From Coprobacter secundus (lineage in GTDB: Bacteria; Bacteroidota; Bacteroidia; Bacteroidales; Coprobacteraceae): a DNA stretch of 64,000 nucleotides. Location: assembly GCA_000803105.1 (NCBI GenBank), contig JTDA01000001.1, forward strand, positions 62,001-126,000, in the 5' to 3' direction. The notes under the pieces were generated by a model that was not told the origin of the DNA, did not search any database, and was given only the letters and a program-made list of their open reading frames with translations. Numbering within the stretch: the stretch's first letter is position 1; each line of letters opens with the position of its first letter. Positions 9,587 to 18,221 of the stretch are shown here, piece by piece. The translations under genes were made by a program, and so were the position numbers.

Positions 9587-12445
9587 CTATTTAAATTCTA
9601 TCATAAATTCCACCAAATTTTCTTCAGAAGAAATATTTAATTTCTTCCGTACCCTATAACGTCCCATCTCCACTCCACGAACCGATATATTCATTAAATG
9701 GGCTATATCTTTTGTCGACAAATTCAGCCGCAAAAATGCACATAGCTTTAAATCGTTCGCTGTCAAATCGGGATAAGTAGCCTTTAATTTCCGGAAAAAA
9801 CCTTCATGAATACGGTCAAAATTAGTTTGGAATACTTCCCAATCATTATCGGACCCTATATTTTCATCAATAATATGAACCAATTTATTATAATATTTAT
9901 TTGGATACTGGGTGCCCAATGCTTCTTTCTGGGCTGTCAACTCATCTTTCAAAACCTGGAGCACTTTATTCTTATTAATAATAAGCATTGTAGAACTCGC
10001 CAATTCTTTACTTTTATGGGTCAATTCAGCCTCCAATTTCTCGCTCTTCAACTGAATAATATTTTTTTCTTGACGTTCCAGTTCTTCTCTACGTAATCGT
10101 TCCTGCTCCTGTTCTATTTTTTGCCGATTCCGTTTTATCGTATGGCTTATATACCATTTTACCCCGATAATAAGACCCATAAAGAGTAAAACATAAAAAG
10201 CAAAAGCCCAATACGACAAATAAAATGGCGGATTTATAGTTACCGGATAAGATATTTTGTCAAGTAATTCATCACTGGCAGAATATATATCGGCTTCAAA
10301 GGTGTATTTTCCGTATGGTAAACGGGAATATTTTATCGGCAAATTATTCGCGGTTTTAGTCCAGTTTTCACCCAGACCATCCATCCGATACTTAATATAA
10401 TAATCTTTATGACAATAATCCGGAAAAGCGACATCGAATGTCAATGTATTGTCTTTATCATACTCCAACTTAGTTCTATTGACAGAATTAACAGGTAGAT
10501 AAACCGTATTTTTCCCCGGAGACGAAACCTGCACAGAATTAAAGAAAGTTTTACCTTTCGCTCTATTCTCATCCGCTCCATGTTCATATCTATACAGACA
10601 AACGGAGTTTTCTAAACAGAATATATAGGTATCTTTTGCTATCTCGGTTACATTCTCAAACTCATTTACCAATTTGTTGTTCAAGTAAGAAAACGGTATT
10701 TTACGCAAAAAAGTCAATTTATTATCTACAAAAGTAACCAAAGCAAACATGTTATTATTTACCAACCAATATCGATTATCATTTACCGGTATAATTTTAT
10801 GTAAACTTTTAAATTCTCCCAATTGCTCATTCAACTTATCGAATGATATAATAGAATCTGTAAGATCGTCATATGTATATAATTGTATCCCATTACCGAA
10901 TATAATTCTTCCACCAATTTTCGATACATATATTTTCTCCTGAGGCCGGTCTTCGGATAACGACTTATATAGTTTTATCTCCTGAGCTTTTTCTAAATTA
11001 TTATCTAACTTAACTTTAAATAATCCTTTTTCTACATGACTGGCCCAAATATTATTACAATGATCGATTTCCATTTGCCGCACAGGATTAACAAACTCCT
11101 GTATAACATGGGCTAGTTCCCAGTCGCCTACCCCATTTTTTTTATAAACGACTAAATGAGTATATGTACCCTGTATCAAATATTCAGCGCCATTATGCCG
11201 AAACTGACGAACACAAGCACCTCCATTGATACTTGCCAATCGTGTTACTTCATTTCCTTTAATACGAAAAGCCCCGTCATTATAACCGATAATCAACTGA
11301 TTCCCCAAATTGGCAATATCCCAAACCTGTCCGCTTATCTCGGGGAAAAAATACGCGTAATCGTCTTTCCCGAGATCATATTTATACAAACCTTGATTGG
11401 TTCCCAAATATAAGTAGGGTTCGACATAACGAACTGAATAAACAGACCCTACCTTATCGAGATTTTTAGATGAAAAACGGAAAGGTAGGCTCTGAAGAAT
11501 AAGGGAAATGCCATTATCCAACCCTACCCAAACATTATTAAAGGAATCGACACACAAACCTAAAACAGTACTGTTCTGAAGACCTTGATCTTTCCCTATC
11601 TTCCACGCTAACTGCTGATGTTTATCAAATGCATAAACTCCATCATGAATCGTTCCTATTATATAAATAGAATCGGAAGTCATCGTCGCACGATTGATTA
11701 CGGCCCGGCTCAAATCCGAGGAATAAGCTGCAGCCCAAGGAATACATGTACTATGATTATAATAAAACATACCTGCAGAACCGGTACACAAAATCAAGTC
11801 TTCATTTTCCAAAGGGAGTATCGCTGTAATGTCACTGTTACCTACCTGTTGTACAGGCAAAATCAATTTAAAATTAGAACCATTGAATGCATACAATCCC
11901 TCTCTGGCCACATTAACATATATGCAATCCGAAGCCTCTTTAAAAGATAAAGGAGTAAACCCCAGTTTCTCACCTTTAACATTCTTTCCATCATAAGAAA
12001 AATAAGATGAAAATGTCTGAAAATAAATAGTTCCCTTCAATTTAGCGATGCTCCATACCTCATCGTTTCTCAGCTCAAAATCGTTAAACTGTTTCGATAA
12101 AGAACAATAAATCAAATTACCCCTATCATCCTTTTCCCAATAACCAAACTCTTCGAAACCTCCGGAATATATGCGACCGTCATCATTAACATATAAAGCC
12201 CGCAAACGAATACCGGAAGGCAATTTATACGATTTCCATTTTTTCCCGTCGAATGTAAGTAAACCATCGTTATTCGCAAAATACATTATTCCGTCATGAC
12301 CTTGTGCTACCGCCCAATTTTGTGTACCGCCATGATAAACATCCCGAGAAAAATTTTCCAGAAACGGCATATTAATCTGAGCACTCAAAAAAACAGGTAT
12401 ATATAAAATAAAGATACAAAAATAGAATCGCAAATATGGTCTCAT
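9587..12445 (-). CDS. SusR-like transmembrane sensor-regulator with LuxR-type HTH
   Basis: A 952-residue one-component regulator. A signal peptide leads into a periplasmic two-component-type beta-propeller sensor with repeats such as DGIMYFANNDGLLTFDGKKW and NNVWVGLDNGISLI. A triple-tyrosine (Y_Y_Y) domain follows (about 655-735, with YYIKYRMDGLGENWT), then a membrane helix (about 744-766) and a charged coiled coil (about 770-845). The C-terminal LuxR-type HTH (about 890-952) includes LSTKDIAHLMNISVRGVEMGRYRVRKKL. There is no histidine kinase, ATPase or receiver domain, so it differs from hybrid two-component PUL regulators and resembles the SusR group. It probably senses an oligosaccharide in the periplasm and activates the adjacent SusC promoter and perhaps the divergent GH3 gene. 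Confidence 0.9.
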   Translation of the reverse strand: MRPYLRFYFCIFILYIPVFLSAQINMPFLENFSRDVYHGGTQNWAVAQGHDGIMYFANNDGLLTFDGKKWKSYKLPSGIRLRALYVNDDGRIYSGGFEEFGYWEKDDRGNLIYCSLSKQFNDFELRNDEVWSIAKLKGTIYFQTFSSYFSYDGKNVKGEKLGFTPLSFKEASDCIYVNVAREGLYAFNGSNFKLILPVQQVGNSDITAILPLENEDLILCTGSAGMFYYNHSTCIPWAAAYSSDLSRAVINRATMTSDSIYIIGTIHDGVYAFDKHQQLAWKIGKDQGLQNSTVLGLCVDSFNNVWVGLDNGISLILQSLPFRFSSKNLDKVGSVYSVRYVEPYLYLGTNQGLYKYDLGKDDYAYFFPEISGQVWDIANLGNQLIIGYNDGAFRIKGNEVTRLASINGGACVRQFRHNGAEYLIQGTYTHLVVYKKNGVGDWELAHVIQEFVNPVRQMEIDHCNNIWASHVEKGLFKVKLDNNLEKAQEIKLYKSLSEDRPQEKIYVSKIGGRIIFGNGIQLYTYDDLTDSIISFDKLNEQLGEFKSLHKIIPVNDNRYWLVNNNMFALVTFVDNKLTFLRKIPFSYLNNKLVNEFENVTEIAKDTYIFCLENSVCLYRYEHGADENRAKGKTFFNSVQVSSPGKNTVYLPVNSVNRTKLEYDKDNTLTFDVAFPDYCHKDYYIKYRMDGLGENWTKTANNLPIKYSRLPYGKYTFEADIYSASDELLDKISYPVTINPPFYLSYWAFAFYVLLFMGLIIGVKWYISHTIKRNRQKIEQEQERLRREELERQEKNIIQLKSEKLEAELTHKSKELASSTMLIINKNKVLQVLKDELTAQKEALGTQYPNKYYNKLVHIIDENIGSDNDWEVFQTNFDRIHEGFFRKLKATYPDLTANDLKLCAFLRLNLSTKDIAHLMNISVRGVEMGRYRVRKKLNISSEENLVEFMIEFK

Positions 12446-12752
12446 AGTCTTACTAATAAAAAAGATGAATTCAACGTTAATAAAGATTTTTATCAGGTAT
12501 ATCGGACAACACTAATCCCCGCTAATATTGTATTTACACAACAAAGTAAATATTAATTTTTAATTCTTTTGCCATTTTGAAGTTGAAAACTAAAATGATG
12601 TAAAAGGAAAACGATACAATACTTATATATTTAATATATTTTTTACCGGCAAAACTGAAAGAATATATTAATTCTTATTTTAAAATCTGCAATTACACTT
12701 TAAAAACAAATACCCTATATATCATTAATAATCAATATAATAAAAATATATG

Positions 12753-12773
12753 TAGTACTAAAATAGAGTACTA
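12753..12773. promoter_or_regulatory. Palindrome, candidate operator upstream of GH3
   Basis: TAGTACT at 12753-12759 is the reverse complement of AGTACTA at 12767-12773, with a 7-base AT-rich spacer. It lies about 45 bases upstream of the -33 element of the GH3 promoter, in the region shared with the divergent regulator gene. The position suits an activator site. Binding by the SusR-like protein is inference. Confidence 0.45.
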
Positions 12774-12818
12774 TAATCTAAAGGGCGCTAAATGTGATAA
12801 TATTAACGTAGTCCTTTT

Positions 12819-12850
12819 TTTGAAGAACCTCCATATAAACGGTATGTTTG
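12819..12850 (+). promoter_or_regulatory. Bacteroides-type promoter of the GH3 gene
   Basis: TTTG at 12819-12822 is followed after 20 bases by TATGTTTG at 12843-12850, an exact match to the Bacteroides -33/-7 consensus. The spacing is the same as at the SusC promoter. The predicted transcription start is near 12857, about 30 bases before the ATG. Confidence 0.8.
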
Positions 12851-12886
12851 TATTGTAAAAAATAACAGCAAAGATTAATAGATATT

Positions 12887-15154
12887 ATGAAAAGAAAAAT
12901 CTTAATAAGTGCATTGATATTAAGTATTGCAGGTTCAGGATGTACTACATCAAAATCAGAATGGCACAGTTATAGCGGGGATAAAACGATAGAGCATAAA
13001 GTCGACTCCGTTTTGTCTCTTATGACATTAGAAGAAAAAATAGGACAAATGACCCAATTCTCAAGCCACGGAGATATTACAGGCCCAATCGTAAACGAAG
13101 ATATAGAACCTTATCTAAAAAAAGGATTGATAGGAAGTATATTCAATGCCGTAACGGTGGAGGGCATCCGCAAATTGCAAGAACAAGCATTAGCCGAATC
13201 ACGGCTGAAAATACCAGTATTATTCGGTTATGACGTTGTACATGGTTTTAAAACTATTTTTCCGATGCCTTTGGCCGAATCTTGTTCATGGGATTTGTAT
13301 CAGATAAAGAAAAGTGCAGCCATAGCAGCCGAAGAGGCTTCAGCTGCCGGAATAGCCTGGACTTTCGCCCCAATGATAGACATTGTACGGGATGCTCGAT
13401 GGGGACGTGTGATGGAGGGGGCCGGAGAAGATACCTATCTGGGAGCTCTTATTGCCGAAGCCAAGGTGAAGGGATTTCAAGGTAATCATTGGAAAGATTT
13501 ATACAACACAAATACGATTCTTGCCTGTGCTAAACATTTTTGCGCCTATGGAGCGGCAGAATCGGGCAGAGATTATAACACAGTAGATGTCTCAGACCGA
13601 ACGTTGAGAGAAGTTTATTTCCCTCCATTCAAAGCAGCAAAGGATGCCGGTGTAGCAACATTTATGACCGCATTCAACGAAATAAGTGGCATTCCTTGCA
13701 CTGCCAGCAAATATCTTTTTCGGGATGTATTAAAGGATGAGTGGCAGTTTAATGGATTTGTAGTAACCGATTATACAGCCATTAACGAACTGGTTCCCCA
13801 CGGTGTTGCCCAAGACGAAAAGCAAGCGGCAGAATTGGCCGTAAATGCAGGTGTAGATATGGATATGACAGGAGGTGTATATCTACATAATCTAAAAACT
13901 TTAGTAGAAGAAGGTAAAGTATCGGAAAATACAATCGACAATGCAGTCAGACGTATACTTGAAATGAAATTCATATTGGGGCTGTTCGATGACCCATATA
14001 GATATCTCGACGAAAAACGCGAAAAAGAGACGATTCTAAAACCCGAATTTTTACAAGCAGCCCGGGAAATTGGAAATCGCTCGATCGTTTTATTGAAAAA
14101 TAATAACCAATTTTTCCCTATCACTAAAGACCGCCAGTTAACAGTTGCCCTGATAGGCCCAATGGTGAAAAACAGAACAAGTATGAACGGGGAATGGTCG
14201 GCACGTGGAAATAAAAATGAAAGTGCATCCTTATTCGACGGCCTTACCGAAAAATATAAAAATACTGACATCAAATTTTTATATGCCGAAGGATGCGATC
14301 TGAAAGAACCAGGTACAGAAGGATTCGCCGAAGCCATAAATATTGCCCGTAAAGCCGATATAATAATAGCAGCAATGGGAGAAGATTATAATTGGTCGGG
14401 CGAAGCGGCTTCGAGAAGTAATATAAAATTGCCAGGATCGCAACAAAAGTTACTAAAAGAACTCAAAAAAACAGGGAAACCCATAGGTTTAGTATTAATG
14501 AACGGACGTCCACTCGATTTATCCTGGGAAGATAAAAATATAGATGCTATTATGGAAGCATGGTATCTCGGAACCATGGCCGGACATTCAATAGCCGATG
14601 TCATAGTAGGAGATTATAATCCGTCGGCCAAACTTACTATGTCGTTTCCCAGAAATGCCGGACAATTACCCATTTATTATAACCGTAAGAATACAGGCCG
14701 CCCCCTTCCTGAAGACAATCCTAAAATGGATTACAGATCGTCTTATCTGGATGTAGAAAATTCTCCTTTATATCCATTCGGATACGGACTAAGTTACACT
14801 ACATTTCAATACTCGAAACCATCTATAAGTTCGGGAATCCTAACTAAAAACGGAGAATTAAAAGTTTCGGTAACAATTACCAATACAGGAAATTACGATG
14901 GAGAAGAAATTGTACAGTTATATATTCAAGATGTCGCAGCATCAGTAACCCGCCCGATAAAAGAGCTAAAAGGTTTCCAAAAACTCAACATAAAAAAAGG
15001 AGAATCGGTTACAGCCGATTTTATTATCCGAGAAAAAGATCTGGGCTTTTTACGCCTCAACAATACATGGGGAACAGAGCCGGGAGAATATAAAGTCTTT
15101 GTGGGGAATGATTCGGAAAACGTCCAAGAACTTAAATTCTCTTTAGTCGAATAG
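12887..15154 (+). CDS. bglX: GH3 beta-glucosidase (BglX-type), secreted
   Basis: A 755-residue GH3 enzyme expected to remove non-reducing beta-linked glucose from oligosaccharides in the periplasm. The N-terminus looks like a lipoprotein signal ending near Cys19 (IAGSGCTTSK). The GH3 barrel contains LMTLEEKIGQMTQ, the KHF-containing loop (CAKHFCAYGAAESGRDYN) and GFVVTDYTAINEL, where Asp295 is the nucleophile. The alpha/beta sandwich domain carries GEDYNWSGEAASR, with the family acid/base region. A fibronectin-like C-terminal domain begins near 655. It is transcribed divergently from the SusR-like regulator from its own promoter. With the GH144-like enzyme it would complete hydrolysis of a beta-glucan to glucose; the linkage is inference. 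Confidence 0.93.
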   Translation: MKRKILISALILSIAGSGCTTSKSEWHSYSGDKTIEHKVDSVLSLMTLEEKIGQMTQFSSHGDITGPIVNEDIEPYLKKGLIGSIFNAVTVEGIRKLQEQALAESRLKIPVLFGYDVVHGFKTIFPMPLAESCSWDLYQIKKSAAIAAEEASAAGIAWTFAPMIDIVRDARWGRVMEGAGEDTYLGALIAEAKVKGFQGNHWKDLYNTNTILACAKHFCAYGAAESGRDYNTVDVSDRTLREVYFPPFKAAKDAGVATFMTAFNEISGIPCTASKYLFRDVLKDEWQFNGFVVTDYTAINELVPHGVAQDEKQAAELAVNAGVDMDMTGGVYLHNLKTLVEEGKVSENTIDNAVRRILEMKFILGLFDDPYRYLDEKREKETILKPEFLQAAREIGNRSIVLLKNNNQFFPITKDRQLTVALIGPMVKNRTSMNGEWSARGNKNESASLFDGLTEKYKNTDIKFLYAEGCDLKEPGTEGFAEAINIARKADIIIAAMGEDYNWSGEAASRSNIKLPGSQQKLLKELKKTGKPIGLVLMNGRPLDLSWEDKNIDAIMEAWYLGTMAGHSIADVIVGDYNPSAKLTMSFPRNAGQLPIYYNRKNTGRPLPEDNPKMDYRSSYLDVENSPLYPFGYGLSYTTFQYSKPSISSGILTKNGELKVSVTITNTGNYDGEEIVQLYIQDVAASVTRPIKELKGFQKLNIKKGESVTADFIIREKDLGFLRLNNTWGTEPGEYKVFVGNDSENVQELKFSLVE

Positions 15155-15169
15155 ATAGTTCTATATTCG

Positions 15170-15211
15170 CATTTCCTGTTTCTACCTCGAACCGGCCAGA
15201 AACAGGAAATG
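15170..15211 (+). terminator. Strong hairpin after GH3
   Basis: A perfect 14-bp inverted repeat, CATTTCCTGTTTCT at 15170-15183 and its complement at 15198-15211, with a 14-base loop, begins 16 bases after the GH3 stop codon. No T-run follows directly, so it could be an mRNA 3' end or stability hairpin rather than a classical terminator. Confidence 0.55.
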
Positions 15212-15280
15212 TGATACAACCAGTCAATGCTCAGATATTCATATTTTTATTCTTTGATTATTCATCATACCATAATTAAA

Positions 15281-15305
15281 GAAGGACATTTTGTCCTTTT
15301 CTTTC
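15281..15305 (+). terminator. Rho-independent terminator between GH3 and sulfatase
   Basis: AAGGACA (15282-15288) pairs with TGTCCTT (15292-15298) around a 3-base loop and is followed by a pyrimidine/T-rich tail. It lies 37-61 bases before the sulfatase ATG, so it may limit read-through from GH3 or act as a leader attenuator. Confidence 0.5.
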
Positions 15306-15341
15306 TAAAATATACCATAACTATAAAATTATGCCATAATT

Positions 15342-16889
15342 ATGAAAAACATAAATAAAATCATTTATTCCCTACCTCTATTTCTAATACAAAGTGCATA
15401 TTCCAAAGAGGGCAAACCGATGAATATAATATTCATCATGAGCGACGATCATGCCATGCAGGCAATCAGCGCTTACGGTAATCCTGTATCAAAGTTGGCA
15501 CCTACTCCCAACATCGATAAAATTGCTCATGACGGTGCTATTTTTAATAATAATTACTGTTGCAATTCTATTTCAGGCCCAAGTCGCGCCGCTATTATCA
15601 CAGGTAAACACAGCCATAAAAACGGATTTATGAAGAACTGGGCCAAAGGCTTCGATAATACCCAACAAACTTTACCTAAAATATTGCAGAAAAATGGTTA
15701 TCAAACTGCCATAATCGGCAAATGGCATCTGGTATCGAAGCCAACCGGTTTTGATTACTGGATTGTTTTAAATGACCAGGGAGAATACAATAATCCCGAC
15801 TTCATTACAGAAGAAGATACGGTCCAATATAAAGGATACGTAACCGATATCATTACCGATATAACAAAAAAATGGCTCGATTCCCGAGATAAAAACAAAC
15901 CTTTTTTCCTAATGATGCACCATAAAGCTGTACACCGAAACTGGGTTCCTGCCGAAAAATATTATCATTTATACGAAAATATAAAATTCCCTCTTCCAGA
16001 AAACTATTATGATGACTATACTGGACGCATTGCCGCATCGAAACAAAAAATGAACATATACCGAGATATGTACGAAGGGCATGACCTAAAAATGGTAACA
16101 GGAGCAAACAGCGACACTCTTTTATATGACCCATGGCCACAAGCATTTATGAACCGGATGACACCAGACGAAAAAAATCGTTTTTTCGAAGCATATCGCA
16201 AACGAAACAATGATTTTTATGCATCCCCCAAAAATGAAAAAGAAATTGCCGAATGGAAATATCAACGTTATTTACAAGACTATCTCGCTGTAGTAAAGTC
16301 GGTAGATGACAGTGTAGGTGAAATACTCGAATACCTGAAAGAAAACGGACTGGATGAGAACACGCTGGTAGTATATACTTCGGATCAGGGGTTCTATCTG
16401 GGAGAGCACGGCTGGTTCGACAAACGTTTCATGTATGAAGAGTCAATGGTAATGCCCATGGTCATGTCGTGCCCGAGTATCATAAGCCCCGGAACAAAAA
16501 TAAATCAGCTCACACAAAACATAGATTTTGCCCCAACATTTTTGGATCTTTGCGGCATTGAAATTCCAGCAGATATGCAAGGTATCTCATTCAAACCTCT
16601 GTTAGAAGGGAAAAAAGTAAAGAATTGGCGCAAATATTTATATTACCATTATTATGAATTTCCAGGATTTCATAGTGTCAGGGCACACTATGGCATCAAA
16701 GGGAAGAGATATAAACTAATACATTTTTACAAAGACAATAACTGGGAATTATATGATTTGAAAACAGACCCTCATGAAATGAATAATATATTCGGAAAAC
16801 CCGGCACTGAAAAAATAACCTGTAAATTAAAGGCCGAACTAAAAAAATTGCAACAAACGTATCAAGTTCCCGAAGAATTATGTAGATAA
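15342..16889 (+). CDS. S1-family sulfatase, serine-type formylglycine motif
   Basis: A 515-residue secreted arylsulfatase-family enzyme that would remove sulfate esters from glycans in the periplasm. After a signal peptide (ending near SAYS) the metal-binding motif IMSDDHA appears (32-38). The activation motif is S-G-P-S-R (78-82): Ser78 rather than Cys is the residue to be oxidised to formylglycine, so maturation requires a radical-SAM anaerobic maturase (anSME) encoded elsewhere. Further family motifs are GKWHL and YTSDQGFYLGEHGWFDKRF. Overall it resembles N-acetylglucosamine-6-sulfatase-type members, but the subfamily cannot be fixed by eye. Same strand as GH3, separated by a hairpin and a terminator-like element, so co-expression is uncertain. 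Confidence 0.92.
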   Translation: MKNINKIIYSLPLFLIQSAYSKEGKPMNIIFIMSDDHAMQAISAYGNPVSKLAPTPNIDKIAHDGAIFNNNYCCNSISGPSRAAIITGKHSHKNGFMKNWAKGFDNTQQTLPKILQKNGYQTAIIGKWHLVSKPTGFDYWIVLNDQGEYNNPDFITEEDTVQYKGYVTDIITDITKKWLDSRDKNKPFFLMMHHKAVHRNWVPAEKYYHLYENIKFPLPENYYDDYTGRIAASKQKMNIYRDMYEGHDLKMVTGANSDTLLYDPWPQAFMNRMTPDEKNRFFEAYRKRNNDFYASPKNEKEIAEWKYQRYLQDYLAVVKSVDDSVGEILEYLKENGLDENTLVVYTSDQGFYLGEHGWFDKRFMYEESMVMPMVMSCPSIISPGTKINQLTQNIDFAPTFLDLCGIEIPADMQGISFKPLLEGKKVKNWRKYLYYHYYEFPGFHSVRAHYGIKGKRYKLIHFYKDNNWELYDLKTDPHEMNNIFGKPGTEKITCKLKAELKKLQQTYQVPEELCR

Positions 16890-16926
16890 ATAACTTCACA
16901 TAAGATAAAACAAAGTGGAATAAAAC

Positions 16927-16946
16927 GTCCTGACACGACGCAGGAC
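16927..16946 (+). terminator. Weak hairpin after sulfatase
   Basis: GTCCTG (16927-16932) pairs with CAGGAC (16941-16946). A T/C-rich stretch follows about 10 bases later. It lies between the convergent sulfatase and AraC genes, where a terminator is expected. Confidence 0.4.
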
Positions 16947-17176
16947 AATCCAGATTTTTCCCTTTTAGAGCCTTAAAATGTTGAGCAGTTAATAAATGAT
17001 TAGTTGGTAAAAGTCAATATCAACTTTTCATATAAACATTACGAATATATTTTCTTATAAATTTTTTAATTCTAACTTATGTTATTTATCCCCCAATATT
17101 CATCTCGATTTATTATATCACATATTCGTTCAAATTAAAAAAACAAAACCAAAATGTTTGAATCGCATAATTTTAC

Positions 17177-18070
17177 TCATTCTTTACGAAATTCTTTCGG
17201 AGACAATCCTGACTTTCTCTTAAAAAATTTACCAAAAGAAGACTGGTCTGAAAAATTCAATTTCGCTGCGATTTCCTGTACCGATAATTTTGAGTGTGAT
17301 AAAAGAGTACGAGCTTCACTATACAACATTTCATAGATAAAATCACTAACGCTCTGTCCTGTCACCTGTTTTACTATCAAAGTAAGATAATGCGACGATA
17401 AATTCAATTCAGATGCATAAAACTCCACTTTATGCTCCTCTCTGTAATGTATAACCAATAATTCTATAAATGATTTTATCACACTCTCGTACCGAGTTAT
17501 ACTATCATTTCCCGGTAATGTCATTTGACGTTCAAGTATATCACTTAAATCAAGATAGAAAGCAAAAAGACTATTCAATATAACTTCTTTATAATAGTAA
17601 TGTTCGGTATAGCTAATCGATTTATCTACTCTTTTCATCCTATCAAATATAACTAAAGCATTTGCCTGGCTCAATGCTACCACCGGCTCATTATACAATC
17701 TCACACCGTATCTTATCCTCTTGTATATCATATCCGTTGTATCCATATCATCCATATAAACTTTGCTGACAAAAAGGCATATACACTTGAAATCTTCGCT
17801 ACAATCGTAGAAATAAAATAAATGAGATGACGATAATAATAATAACATATCTTCTTTTATCTGATAAGATTTATAATTTATACAAATACTACCTCTTCCT
17901 GATAAAACCAATATTGCAGAGAGAGCATTAAGATATGTAGGTGACGAGAACTGAGAAACCACCCTCTTACAATCGACTGTAATACAATTTATTTTTTGCC
18001 TTATATCAGATTCTACAGTTTCTCTCAAAGACAAATCCGTTATATTTTTTATTTGTATTTTGCTCTTCAT
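17177..18070 (-). CDS. AraC-family transcriptional regulator
   Basis: A 297-residue regulator with an N-terminal cupin-like sensing domain (about 35-165, containing SGRGSICINYKSYQIKED) and a C-terminal AraC double HTH (about 215-297). The second HTH shows the classical SVQEIAAKLNFSDQSSFGKFFKRKSGLSPKEFRKE pattern. It is divergently transcribed, 150 bases from the TolC gene, and is most likely the local regulator of the efflux operon. The inducer is unknown. Confidence 0.93.
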   Translation of the reverse strand: MKSKIQIKNITDLSLRETVESDIRQKINCITVDCKRVVSQFSSPTYLNALSAILVLSGRGSICINYKSYQIKEDMLLLLSSSHLFYFYDCSEDFKCICLFVSKVYMDDMDTTDMIYKRIRYGVRLYNEPVVALSQANALVIFDRMKRVDKSISYTEHYYYKEVILNSLFAFYLDLSDILERQMTLPGNDSITRYESVIKSFIELLVIHYREEHKVEFYASELNLSSHYLTLIVKQVTGQSVSDFIYEMLYSEARTLLSHSKLSVQEIAAKLNFSDQSSFGKFFKRKSGLSPKEFRKE

Positions 18071-18221
18071 TATATATATCCATTTCCTTTTTCAAAAATA
18101 AAAGAATTATAGTAAATATTCAAATAAAACCAATTTTATGCATTTTCAGATTTTTAGCAAAAGATTTTTAACACGACCTTTGTCCATGTTTTATAACATA
18201 TAAAAAAATGCAAAGTAATAT

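Larger units (their letters stand above)
12446..12886. other. Divergent intergenic region between regulator and GH3
   Basis: This 441-base, very AT-rich region contains a palindrome at 12753-12773 and the GH3 promoter at 12819-12850. No convincing promoter of the TAnnTTTG type was found for the leftward regulator gene, and no coding sequence is evident. Confidence 0.6.

Noticed and set aside
9560..9599. Twelve-base direct repeat at the regulator's 3' end
   Set aside because: TATTTAAATTCT is low-complexity AT-rich sequence, probably a local duplication without function.
12887..15154. Antisense reading frames inside GH3 (for example 13771-14337)
   Set aside because: They lie opposite conserved GH3 coding sequence and have no family features of their own.
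18071..18221. Promoter between the AraC and TolC genes
   Set aside because: A TTTG is present near 18180, but no TAnnTTTG follows at the right distance.
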